DNA of 64,000 bases from Anisakis pegreffii (Eukaryota > Nematoda > Chromadorea > Rhabditida > Anisakidae), in NCBI GenBank assembly GCA_035041965.1, contig JAPYMA010000256.1:62001-126000 (forward strand). Reading direction: 5' to 3'. The translations under genes and the position numbers were made by a program. The first letter of the stretch is position 1; every line of letters begins with the position of its first letter. Below the pieces are notes generated by a model, which saw only the letters and a list, made by a program, of their open reading frames with translations, did not search any database and was not told the DNA's origin. Below, piece by piece: positions 38,478 to 51,300 of this stretch.

Positions 38478-41400
38478 ATGATTTTAGGTGGTGCGGCAAT
38501 AGTGCTATGCGACGATGAAGAGACGTTGAACACTAAAAAAACGTTGCTAGAACAATGTCGCGCCTCGTTCGAACGACACTTCGGAGAGTCGAGTAACGAC
38601 GAGATGTTCTGTGCAGTGGCACCGGCTAGGGTCAATCTGATCGGAGAGCATGTCGATTACTGCGACGGTTTCGTACTTCCTATGGTTAGCTACATTCGTC
38701 AATTGAACACTTACTCGCAGAGTACTCTTCGAATCAGCTTTAAAAGCTAATGTTCGTAGAATGTAATCTGAAACAGTTATTCACTTCGCATTCACCTTTG
38801 AAGTTTCTCACTCATTCAGATGATGATAAGCTATCGGTTTGTTTACGAATCAGTAAAAATGTTCATTTGTCGGATTATTTTGCTTTGGTTGGATTTTTTA
38901 ACGTCGGGTAGTTTGAATGAATATCGTAAGCGTAGTGTGTCTGGTGTTAGGTCGTACTGCTGTCTGAGCAATTTTAATGTCAGATTTGGATTTTTTGAGA
39001 AAATTGTGTCAACGACACACAAATTGTTGCTTTATTTGTTCGATTCGAAATATGAAATTAATTCACGGAATTCATTTACAATTCAAATTTACAATCACAT
39101 TGTCTCAACAGTGTATTTAGGCAATTCCACTGTATACGATGGTTTACGGAAGGAAAGCGAAGGATCCAACACGCGGTTATACGATGGTGTATAGTGGCAG
39201 TTTCGATGAAATTGCCAAAATTATGCGTCCGTATGACAATCGAGAAGTGAGATATCATGTCTTGAGGGAGTGCTCAAAAATGGCGGCAGCCATCAACATT
39301 TTGAAAGTTTGAATGTGATGAAAGTGTTGCAGAACGTTGATAGCAGTGAGCCAACGTGGTGTGGTTATATTCGTGGTGTACTGGCGTTGTATCCTCATTC
39401 GCAGGATGTCGATATCGTCATCGAGTCAACGATTCCTCTCGGTGGCGGCTTGAGCAGTTCGGCTGCTCTTGAGCTCGCAGTGCTTTTCTTCTTGAGACAG
39501 CTCATCGAATTTATCGACGATGATGAAATGAGGTAAGTACCATTCTTATTATTCGTTAACGAAATTCTCGTACATTGGCTGTCGATGATTATTTTTTCAC
39601 ATACCGTTTTCACATTATTTTTTCACATACCGTACATATTTTTCACCTTTTTCAAACGTATCTTTTACCAAATTACTGATGATTTCTGTCAAACTGAGGT
39701 TATGAATGTTTGACTATAAATGATATTCCATCTTATTTTTGCCTAATTCTCATTTTTGATGGCAGTGTTGTAGTACGCTTTACATTATAGTTACATTTTG
39801 ATTCGAGACATTCTCAGTGTGGAGTGTGAATATCAAATTTGATCGGATAATTTTTTGAGGCTGTTGATCCACGTGCTCGATTATCAGATGAATTGCTTTC
39901 GTTTCATTCTATTCGAATTCTGAAATGTCTTTGACAATTTGTTTTGTATATTGATTATTTTATCGTGGAGACAGTGAATCAGTAAATGCAATCCATAATT
40001 TACAGAAGAGAAGATTGTGCGGTGATGTGTCGACGTGCCGAAAATATATTCGCTCACGTTCCGTGCGGTATCATGGATCAGATGGTTGTTTGTCTTGCTG
40101 AAAAGGGTCATGCACTCAAAATCGATTGTTGGTTTGTTAATTGAGATTCTGAGAAGTGTACAACTGTTGATTTACTCATTTTGACACCATTCACGAGTGA
40201 AAGTCAGTCTCTTGTTAATTCTTGAATGGTACTGATAGCAAATTACTTTTCTTTTTGGAACATTAAAGCTTTTCCGCAAAGATATTCGCCAATTATTCAG
40301 ATGCGAAATTTAAGGAATCTAACTGCTGAATCAGTACCGATTTGTGCGGGTGACGATACAACCTTTTTGGTAACTGACTGTGGTGTGCGGCATAAATTGG
40401 CGAACTCTGAATATAGTAATCGAAAGGAATCCGTAGAAAATGCTCTCAAGAAACTCGACTGCAAATCATGGCGACATATTCGCGAGGATGCACTCATTGG
40501 TTTGTTTTGAAAGATGAATTCTGCATCGTTTATCATGAAGGGTGTGTCTTAGCTGCACTAGTAGAGCACTAGTGAGTATTTGCAACGAAAAGGTCGGTAA
40601 GAATCGGTAAGAACTTTTATAACAACTTCATTTATGTGTTCCTGATTTGTCACTTAGCAGGCTTCTGCTTCGAAGTTACTCAATTGAAATGAAACATTTT
40701 AATTTTCAGAAAATTCGGCAGTGTTGGATGAAATTCAAATGAAACATGCGTTGCACGTTGTGAGTGAAACTCGAAGAGCGAATGAAGCTGCGAACGCTTT
40801 GTTGGATAACGATCTTTTGAAGTTTGGCAATCTGATGAATGAAAGTCACGCTTCTTTGAGGTATTACTGTTGTTTAATGTTTGTCATTTTCATGCTTATT
40901 CATGCAGATTGAACTGGATGATTGCGAATTAAACTGAAATAACGTTTAAGGGATCGTTACCGAGTGTCATGCGATGAATTGGACGAATTGGTGAAGTTGG
41001 CGTTGAGTGTCGATGGAGTTTTCGGAAGTAGAATGACAGGTGGAGGATTTGGTGGTTGTACGATTACAATGCTGAGGAAGGACAAATTAGAAACACTCAA
41101 GAAGTATATTAAGGTGATTTTTTCATATTTTTGAAATTTATTTTTATAATCTATTTGGGGAATAATTTGGTTTAGATATGTTCTTGAATATGAAGCTATT
41201 CTCATTTTTTTACCGATGCATTGATGATGGTGAGTTATAAAGCGGTTTGTTGTTAACGAATTCTTAATCTTCATTCTTTTATTGGATTCATATTATGCGT
41301 TGAGTTAGCTGAACATTTTGAGAAGATGAACAATTGAGACGTTATTCAAAACGTTAAGATTGCTTAGAAATTTGTCCTCTGAAAGAAAATCTTTAAAGAA

Positions 41401-41507
41401 ATCCATTGCTTCAGGACAACTACAGTGGAAAGCCAACATTTTTTGAATGTCGTCCAGTAGCTGGTGTTGAAGTATTCCCGGTGGACGGCATATATAATCT
41501 TCTCTAG
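38478..41507 (+). CDS. GALK1: Galactokinase (GALK1-type)
   Basis: Exons: 38478-38684, 39121-39246, 39333-39532, 40006-40135, 40301-40499, 40710-40860, 40951-41113 and 41415-41507. All phases match, giving 422 aa, close to the usual 390-420. It phosphorylates alpha-D-galactose to galactose-1-phosphate in the cytosol, the first committed step of the Leloir pathway. The GHMP-kinase signatures are present. The galactokinase signature [12 protein letters not shown] holds the catalytic Arg and the sugar-binding residues. The ATP loop is [20 protein letters not shown] holds the catalytic Asp, and the C-terminal loop is [23 protein letters not shown] after the signature and the overall order favour GALK1 over the GalNAc-kinase GALK2. 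The start ATG follows a T-rich stretch, and an upstream 5' exon is possible. The donor after 40135 (GTTAAT) is the weakest junction. Confidence 0.95.
39588..39633. repeat. 20-bp direct repeat in a galactokinase intron
   Basis: ATTATTTTTTCACATACCGT occurs identically at 39588-39607 and 39614-39633. Confidence 0.9.
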
Positions 41508-44500
41508 TCGGCCATTCTAGGTTGATAAAATTCAATTCCGAAATTCTGATTTCTGAAGAACGAAATGAAAATTCTTAATTGCGATCCATTTTTTCCAAGA
41601 ATTACTTTGCGAACTGGATAATGGACATCTTCTGTCAAATATCAGCCAGGTTTTTTAATCATGATGATTCGCTTTTTTAATAGTTTCGTTTTATCCGGAA
41701 TATAATCAACCACGTTTGTGTATGTTTTGCTTCCGTTACCTACCGTTATGTATAGAAAGGTTTGAGAAAATTCCAGGTTTTTTTAGAAATCTTTGTTTTG
41801 AAATTTTCTTACTAGAATTCAGTTTGGTTAATTCTCTTCAAAAATGGATTCTGCATACTTTTGTTTGCAAAAATTCTTTTCGACGAGAGTTTCAAAAAAA
41901 AAAACTTGTTAATCTGAGAAATCTGCATTATCAATCAAAACCATGGTGTTCCTTTTCTGATTACATCCATCTTCGTTCCTGTAGAAATTTTCCAGACTTA
42001 ATCACATCTTCATTGTGAAATATTTCACAGTTTGCATACATCTACGTTTTATTTGAGATTTTGATACATGATTTTATGGCATAGATTTTTTGTTTTTTCA
42101 ATGGATCGTCAAAAAAACGTCGAATTATGTTCCGAATTCTTTGAAATTGTTTTTCATCTCAAACGGAAAACTTTATTCCAGGCAAACGGAGTATTTATTG
42201 AGCTTTTTTGCCGTTCTCTTATCAGTATTTTGATCAAAATAAGTAATTTATCGGTGTTTCATTTCATTTCGCCGCACTCGTCGACTCATTTTCTAGGTAG
42301 ATTTTCTTCAACCTTTGCACAGACTCGTAAATGTATGTGTTTATTGCTTTCACTCACCTCTTAGTTCTAGGTATTATTCATGTTCGAAGTAATCCCGAGC
42401 TAGTCAAATTCTCTTCACACAGATCTACGCTGTTTCAATCATTGATTTACTGTTTGTCATTTTGTTTCGTGATTATCTCTCAACGTTTTTTTAATGAATT
42501 CGCTTCGAGAAAGTTCGTTTCGCATCCCTAATTTCACTCGTTTCTACAGCTCATTTCATTCGTCTCATTTGTATAATTTTGTTTGCGGTGAATCTTGTTT
42601 TATTAGAATTATACATATTCACAATACCTGTACGTGCTGGATGCACATTTGTTTCGATTACATCTCATGTTTTGTATGCGTTTTTAGTGGTTCGCTCAGT
42701 TCGGTGATCGTTTTGAATTAATTCAGTTCGGTTCATTTTCATTCGAAATCGATTCTGCATATTTCATGAAATTGTAATAATATGTGCCTTGTTTTATTCT
42801 AATGAATCTGAGCGTAAATATGAAACAATGTTAATTGATTTAAAGTTGTGTATTCGAGCCTAAATGTTATGTTCCTGCAAATGGTTCTTGTTTCAATCGC
42901 AAATTGGTCTTTCATATTGTCGAATCTTCAGTCAATCGGTAATCCTCCATTCAGTGCATATTTTCCTCGAATAAGTCACTCATTGATCGCAAACATTTCG
43001 AGGACACTCATCACCGTCGCTGTATTTTGGCGCTATTCTCTGCTCATTTCATACAATTCTCATTGAACGTTTGTATATGTCGTCAATATTCAGTTTATAG
43101 ATGAAGTCAGTCATTCATTCCTCATAGGATCACCGTCTGACCATTTTCGAATTCTGTTATATTTGCGCATCATTTTGAAGATGTTTATGCCAACTGAAAG
43201 AAAACACAATTTATTCGATATTCTTCGTCGGGTCTATTTCTTTTCGAAGTTACAGCTAATGTTTTAGTTTGCTGAATTTCATATTCAAACTGTTCATTAT
43301 TGTGATATTTATGTCTTCACTCATCATCGCTGATCATTTTTGAAAGGATGTATGAATTTGTAAAGTGATTAATTGCTAGGGAATTGCATCATCACTGCAA
43401 TGAATATTTGGAAACTTTTTGTTCAATTTTTGGATATTTGTTCTCGATGGATTACACATGACAGAACTTGTTTGAGTTGGAGTGATATAATGAAAATCTC
43501 TAAACATAGAGTAATATCTTCAAATTCATCTATTGAAGTTTAAAATTGATAAAGTAACGTTCATTCCGGTTCTGTTTTTCAATCATTCACTGGTCGCAAA
43601 ATATTTAAAATTTCAATATTTAACGAAAACTATTTTTATACTTCTCCCAGCACATTCTACTCTTACGCTCTCCTCAAATCGCCTCATCGGTCGGAAAATT
43701 GCTTTCCATTAGCTTTTTTCATCGTTGTTGCTTTAGATGCCTCCTCATTTCTTAAAGTGAAATCACTTGTAATTTGCAATCGAGATTATTACATGACTTT
43801 TATTGTATTTTAATCTTTGCGATGAACTGTTTATATATTCGAAAGCAACTTTTGAATGTTATATTCTAAATTGGTGTATTGTAAACGAATTGGTAACTTT
43901 CTGTGAAATTTCGATATTTGCTATCTCAGAATCGTATTGTAAGTGATTGATCGGTGTGACAATTGTAAACGAACACAGATAATATCACGACAAATATTAT
44001 CGTCAAATTGAACTGATAAGTTCAAGTACTCACTTACTTTGTCACGGATCATCTCTCTCTGTAAGTGTTTCATGGTTCGAGTGCCCATTGTAATGTTTAA
44101 ATTAAATCAATTTTGCCAAATGCAACCAAACAATCGTGAATGAATAAAAATTCCTTGCTTCGGTTCGTGTTCTTTCTCTTTTCGTGATTGTTTTCATTCA
44201 AATCAAATATGGCTATTTGGAAGCGTAGTAGCAGTCATCCAGTACTCAGAGCCGTGATGTGATGCTTTTGCACAAGTTTTGATTGCTTTCCCCAGTTAAC
44301 ATTCACCTTACTTCGATTCACTACATCCACACAACATTCGGATTCAGTCTGTTCGAATATCTTCATATTAATAGATATTCGAAAATGTGTTCGAATATTC
44401 GAAATGTCCTATCCCGTCAATCAGTGCTTTTCATGGCATTGGAAACATTTGTTACAGATCGTTACGCTAACAATAAGACATCGTGCAATCTCTATTGGTG

Positions 44501-45371
44501 CACTCTCCTTGATCTCATGATTGTGGAAAATACCGTCGCATCTGTGATTGAATAATTGTCATGATCCACAGCCGTATATCATAACAGATATTCTTCTTGA
44601 TTCAATGCTGTTGATGCTCTCGCTCATTGAATTTAGTGATCAGATTTTAGATTCCTCATGCACGAACCCAAAAAGAAGCGATGATTTATTTATTGATGAA
44701 CTGATTTATATCTCTCAAAGTTTATCCGTAATCAAACGAACATTTATTCGGCGATCGATCACAATGAAGACAATGTGCACGTACAAAGCGATCGCCTCAT
44801 GCTCACGTTCTATCAACACGATCGTTATTCACGAACATCGAGTACATCCGCTTCGTTTACCAAACTTCCATCCGGTATCCGATAATTCTTCTGAAACATA
44901 TGCCTCTGCCCTCCCTCTCTTCAGTTGACGATATTTTTTGACCATAATTTGGTTACCGTGAGGGCACTTGCCAGTGCTTGACTAGTAAGAGTATATACTG
45001 GTTGAGAGCAATTATGCGTTAATCAAGGTAGAATCAACCTACTTCATGGGCTTCTTGAAGCTTCCGAGCAGTATAAATTGGTTATTGTCCACTGAACGAA
45101 CAACAATAGCGAGCGGGAGGCGGTATTTCATTGGTGTTGCTTTTTGATGAAGTTTCCAAATCGCTCGATTCATAGCCATAAAAAACTAAAACATTATGTC
45201 ATAAATCATATGAATGTGTTTATTCCAGTTCAGCATACGTTCAGTGAACGAAAAACTAATCATTTCTTTTCATACCAACACTTTGTGAAGAAACCAAATT
45301 CTAGTCTCTGAATTCACCAACTAAAAGATCTCATATGTTCATAAGATTATGTATGAGGGTTTACGTTGCAG
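41508..45371. other. T-rich gene-poor interval before Twinkle
   Basis: The + strand is strongly T-rich from 41.6 to 43.3 kb, which leaves long chance frames encoding Phe/Ser/Leu-rich peptides. None has splice partners or a domain. A possible mitochondrial presequence begins at an ATG near 44383 (MCSNIRNVLSRQSVLF) and could be the missing first Twinkle exon via a GTTACA donor, but this is weak. A 126-codon frame at 44548-44928 has no recognisable features. Confidence 0.4.
44352..44403. repeat. Inverted repeat plus palindrome built on TTCGAATAT
   Basis: TTCGAATATCT (44352-44362) pairs with AGATATTCGAA (44373-44383). A palindrome TTCGAATATTCGAA follows at 44390-44403. The three related copies could form alternative hairpins. 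Confidence 0.8.
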
Positions 45372-48300
45372 AAACGGAATGCTTCAAGCGCACGACCTCC
45401 CCTCGATGCGCTTGTTCACGATATCAGTGAGGCGTTATCACAGAAACGTCAAAATGACATGACCATACTAAAACAACATCACGTCAGTATATTTTAATCA
45501 CTGTGCTTCAATAATTCTTTCAGCTTTTTGTAATTGTCTCGATGGTGAACATAACATTTCCTTCCTAATAATTTCATCATGTATGTTGGCATCAGGTGTG
45601 CGAATGTTTCGCTTTGCGACAAGTCTGGATTATTTTTGAATATTTGAAGGAATCGTGCTCGTAAACCGAAGTTGCACTCTATTATATAGTCATTTCATTA
45701 ATTCTTCTTTTCGATTTAATTTGGTGCAGTCAGAGAGATTCCTTCTATGGTCTCAAAAACAATTGAGATTCAATCGACAAGCAGAAGCCAATTTTGCTTT
45801 TGAAATGTTTTTCTCAGAAATGAATTTTCAGCCAACACAATTAGTTCCACTTTATCAGGATGGTAGTGGTGGTGCCCGACCGACGAGAACTGAAATTATG
45901 GACGCATTGTGTGATTTGGGAATACCGTTCAGGTTAACGGTGCGTTGTGTTTGTACTTGAAGCGATCACGTTCAGCAAAAAGGGCTGAAAGTGAAGACAA
46001 CGTTTTCGGTTGTTCTAGAAATCAATGTTATATGCGTTCATGAACTTAACTTCTCATCGAACTTCACTCTCAACTTTTCGTTACTCTGCTCTTCAAAAGT
46101 GTATTCATTCTGCTAACAAAAGTCTTTTCGAATTCCTATTATGCAAAAAATCCTTGGTGCATTGTTCAGTGGTAATTAAACTATGCATTTGAGTAATTTG
46201 AATAATTCGTTTTGTCATATTCCTCCCTCGAAAATTCTGAATAATATCTGAAAGATCATTTTTTGGTCAAAAATTTGCGCCTAATTTAGCAGCAGTTATC
46301 AATCGCTGTCATGTGCAGTTAATTGCCGACAACAAAACTGAATATGTAAATTTAGCCGTATGCTGGTCATATTCGTGTGAAGTGTGTGCAGTGTGATTCA
46401 ATGCATGCATTCATATCACCTCGAGATTCATCACTTACGTGTATTGCGTGTGGATTCGAGAGTTCCTTTGAAGAATACAAGGTTTGTTCATTGATTCGTT
46501 TCTTCCATTGCACATCACTGAATCAGATCGATTGAATTTATTGTCAATTATCAGCATCACTCATCAATTCATATCATTTGCTCTGTTCTGCTACAACATT
46601 TCTTCGATCTTTTAAAATGTTCTATTTTTGCACTTATGAATGAAATAAAACTGTTACTTTTTCTATTTGGTCGTTTAAAAACGATTTGAATACTTCTTCA
46701 TCACCTCACTCTAAAGATTGCTCAAAGGTTGTATTGTAGTGAGTAGAAACTGAGATTTGCATAAGAGACGTTTCTGTAATCATCATCTGCTCGAGCATAA
46801 ATCATAATACGATCATTTGATTCACTCGCTTGATAAATCAGCTATCACCGATAGCGAAGTCTTTATAAGTGTCCTTATGTTAGTAAGTCTTCATTCACGA
46901 TCATGCTATTCATAGTAATGCGATTATTTTCATCATTCATGCAATGTGAGTGAGGTTCGATTAAATATTTGATGTTGAGTATTTATAAAGCACAATCCCA
47001 AAATATGATTGTTTTCATGTAGTGCTTATGCTTTCTCCATTGTAATTCATGCGTAAGATATTCGCGTAAATAAGTGTGTGTTTATCTAGGATTTCTGGAA
47101 ATGAACTCATGCCATTTAATTTCATCCATCAAATTTTGCATATATCTTCCATTATTACTTATTTATATAGCACCACGCACCTATAGATAGGTTTAATAGA
47201 TGTTTATGATGTTGGTTTCGAAAATAAATCATTTCGCGATATAAACGATTCGAAGAGAACGAAATGCTTTTGCGAGAGTGTATGATAATTACTCCCCAAA
47301 ATTATGGTCGCAATTTTGCATATGCAATTTATAAAGCCGTCGTAACGTTTATGCGATACTTTTTTCTCTTCATTGTCACCAATCGCGCTCACCTTTAGTT
47401 TTGAATAACAGTTGTTGTCGAAATGGCAATGCTCGCTGGCATTTAATCATTGAAATTTCAATCAAAAACTAATAATAACCTTCAGCAAAAGAGGAAACCG
47501 TCAATGATTTTCATAATTGCTGCATGAATACCAACTGACTACTGTGACTGTTGCCAACTTTCGTTTCTTTCATTTGTTTTGTTTGCCTATTTTGGACGTT
47601 GAACTAACCACATTTTAGTCCATCTGTTCGTGTTTCTTTCTTCCAGTTTTGATTTGATTGTATTCGCTCTTCTTCATGCAATCAATTTCATTTCATCAAC
47701 ATCAGTATCTTTGTTATTTTCGTTCTGTTCGTTCACAAAACCGATCTAAATCGCATTCCAGCAAGCATCACAGAATCCTCATCGTTTACCGTTACGACGA
47801 GTGACCACTGCGAAAGGTAACACAATCGTGAGTGTTTCGCCCACTTCGAAGCAATTTAAATACAATATCGAAGTATTGGATGCAATGAGTGAGTTGAATA
47901 ATGCAAATAAGATGCCCGCAATGGATGAGGTGAGCAGTGTTCTTATCAGAGCGATTATTTGATACTTTTCTTCATATCAAATCTTCTGACTGCAAACAAT
48001 TTTCATATTCTGAGGTTTCTTTTCATATCAAATTCTGAGGTTTCTCAGTCGTTATTCATCACGACTGCAAACAATTCGTTGTTTATGCTGGTCGTTTATA
48101 CGATTATTTGTGATTGTGGTTTTGAGGAATTTTATTGAGTCGTTTACGTATTGTCCGTTTCTAAACGTTTTCACTTTTTAGTTGGATTCTGATTTGTATG
48201 ATCGAGTTGGTTATTTGAATTTGATGTCGCAATATGAAGAACGTGAACGTCAACGTAAACTTGATGAAATGGAAAGTATACGTCGTCTTCGAGAGGAGTT

Positions 48301-51300
48301 TGTTCATTCTTCATTGTTCACACCTTCTTACTTTGTGGCTTTTGAAATCATTCGTTTAAGTTTCCGTTTCTGAAGTTTGAAATTTGATGAGTTAGGCCGT
48401 TGTGTTATTCCGATAGCCGATTTCACTTAACTCGATGGGTGTCAATAGTGCATTCCTGCGACGTGGCGGAAAAAGCCGTCGAAAACAAAACGACAATGTT
48501 ATCCGCACTTATGCATGTAATTGTATCGCGTTGAGAACGGTTAATTTATTCGTGAACGATAATTGAGGTGTAATGAGTTTTTTCTCGGATGCATTCCACT
48601 GCTTAGTGCTACCTTTTCAATCATGCAGAATGTCTGCACTGAATACTTCTTTCAACGTTCCGAAAATGCTTCATCAACCATTATCGCACTCGCACTACGC
48701 TTTGCTGGTGCTTACTGAAACTTTCAACGTTTTCATCGTGTTATTGTTCATATCACCGACATAGATTCATGAGCAACACTGCTTTCTTTCTTCATGTTTG
48801 TTGCTGCTTGTGTTCGTTCCTGTTATTAGGAATATGAGAGAATACATTGAAACGTTGTAATAATCGAGCAGAAATGTATTTTTCGCAGTTTGTTCCTTCC
48901 AAGTCCACTGATTTTGATTCGATTGGCAACGTCAGTGATGATGATGCCTCATTTCTTTACCGATACTCAATGCTTTTCATGTGTTATTTGATTCATGTGT
49001 TATTTGATGTATTTTGTCGTATTTCCATGCGGAATCCAATCGCGTTTTATTGGTCTCTACATTACTATACAATCCGTAGTTTCTGTGTGCATTTGGCAAC
49101 CGACAGATTCTTTTCGATGACCATTGACAACACAGATTTCGAGTGTCAATCGTTAGCCACTAAGATTCACTCTTCAATAAGCACCGACCGATTAGAATCG
49201 TTCAGTTTCAGTTTTCCTCCGTACCATTTGGATTTGTTGAAAGTGGAGTTAGATGATTGGACTTGATTCTGCGTTTTCTATCCGTCTAATTATTGTATTT
49301 AAGCAGTTGTTCACGGCTTCAAGGGGCCTGTATCAATTTATAAGAGGTCTCGTGTGCTGTTTTATTGTATGGAACTAATTGATATTCCTGGACACCATTG
49401 ACTCAAACGACTCAACGTTATTCCGACTTTTGGAAATTGCTCTTTTGATATAGAGAGAATACGTTGTTCTTTTCAATACAGTATTGTCAAGTCGCATTGA
49501 AAGCAACGAGAACGTTGAAATGATTTCTCGATTTGTTCCTCGCAACGAGAACAATGAGTGCATGTTAGAATTGCGGTAACCCGTTGAGCTTTACATACTT
49601 CCAACACAATAAGTACTTTAAATTCATATTCAAAGCGTTATTTCGAACGAACCTGCTTCTGCTTATCGGAATGTTGATATTCTGTCTCAATCTTCGAGAT
49701 TTTCCCCACAAAAAAGTGTTGATAAATGAGGCGATTTGAAGGGTAAATTTCATTCGTCTGAGAATTTTGAATGTTTTATAGTGTCGTCTAAGTTTTATGG
49801 TGTTTCTGATTCTCAATCACTGAAACATAATGACCGAAATCCGAAGATCATTATTCGTACTGCATCACTAAACCAAGTTAGTATTGTTAAAAAAACAAAT
49901 TGATAGATTTATTAATTGAAACGATTCGTATGTGGATACATTCAAATAATTCTTTATTCTTATTCGACTGTCTATTTTTATCTTCAAACGATAAAATGCC
50001 CATCTTATGCCTACTATGCCTCGAGTGGTGACAATGATATTTTCGAAGTTATTTTTGTAAATCAGAAGTAACTGAATGTCTCTCCGATAACTGTTGCCGA
50101 TGATCAAGTTGTTTATATGGTTGAAATTTAATCTGAGAGAATGAATCGACGAAACACAGCTGATGTGTTGAAATCAAGACGTACGTCGTCACGTTCGTCA
50201 TCGTGTCACCCAATGAAGAGACATTCAATACTTGATAATATTCATCTCTCGAATAGAAAGCCATTTGAATGCAGTCCTAAAGAAAAACATTGTACAGAAG
50301 TTCAGTGTGAAATGTGAGCCTAGTTTGAATATTCTATCAGTGAAGTATTTTGGACCATTTCACGTAATTATTTAGTCCTAAACATTTTCGTAACATTTTC
50401 TAAATGACTTCAGCATTATTTATTGAGACGTGTGAGCGATTGGTGTTTTTTTTTTGAAAATTGCCCACAAAAATTGTTATCGCAATTTCTCGTCAAACAA
50501 TTTTTCTCGTGAAAGCCTTCGTTTCTTACTTCTCATCAGCAATCGCTTTGCACTTCTCGTTCAGGAAACGCGTCTGAGACGATTTTTTTCTCGAATTGAT
50601 CGATAAGTACATCCACGACAGTGATGAATTTATCTTATAGAGCATCATATAAAAATCGTGCAAATTTATTTGGAAATTTTTTCCTTTCGGAATTTTTATT
50701 CCGGCGTTGTAGCGAACCTTTGAAGTGTTTCGTTGATTATGTTCATGTAACGTTATCACAATATTCGAATATTTCGCTCATAATCACGGTTCTATGTCAT
50801 GCACAAAATCTCAGTAAAATAAATTCTCCAAGCAAGTAACCGTATGGATTACGGCTGTAATAATTATTAACTTGAGGTATTGTCTGAGGTATTCGAAAAT
50901 CAGCCGAACTTGCATAGCTTTTCGCAGTCGTTCTGTTTGCTATTTTAAATTGCAAATTATCGAGATTAATATTTCCCCGAATAATGCTTCCCAATTGCAG
51001 AGCAGATAAAATTTCACCTCGAAATCCGGAAGAGCAACAAATTCGAGAGAAAGGATCTGGTAAAATTTCTTATTTACTTTTAATAAATTAGAGAAATCAC
51101 CTTTGATACTCTTCAACCGTTGTGCTTGCTTAGTATTTCAATAGTTTTTGGAATGCAAACAAGCGTGTACGATTGTAAATTCAGACTGATGAATGCAATA
51201 AATTGAATGTTTTTGCTAATTCATGCACTTGCTCAATGACATTTTCTCGATGCATTATGCGGTATTTCCTTCCGTGATTCGTTGTGAATTCAAATTCGTT

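Noticed and set aside
41716..42721. Run of plus-strand frames in a T-rich stretch
   Set aside because: The Phe/Ser/Leu-rich peptides follow from T-rich composition. There are no domains or splice structure.
44548..44928. 126-codon plus-strand frame before Twinkle
   Set aside because: No family features, and it could not be joined to Twinkle with a consensus donor.
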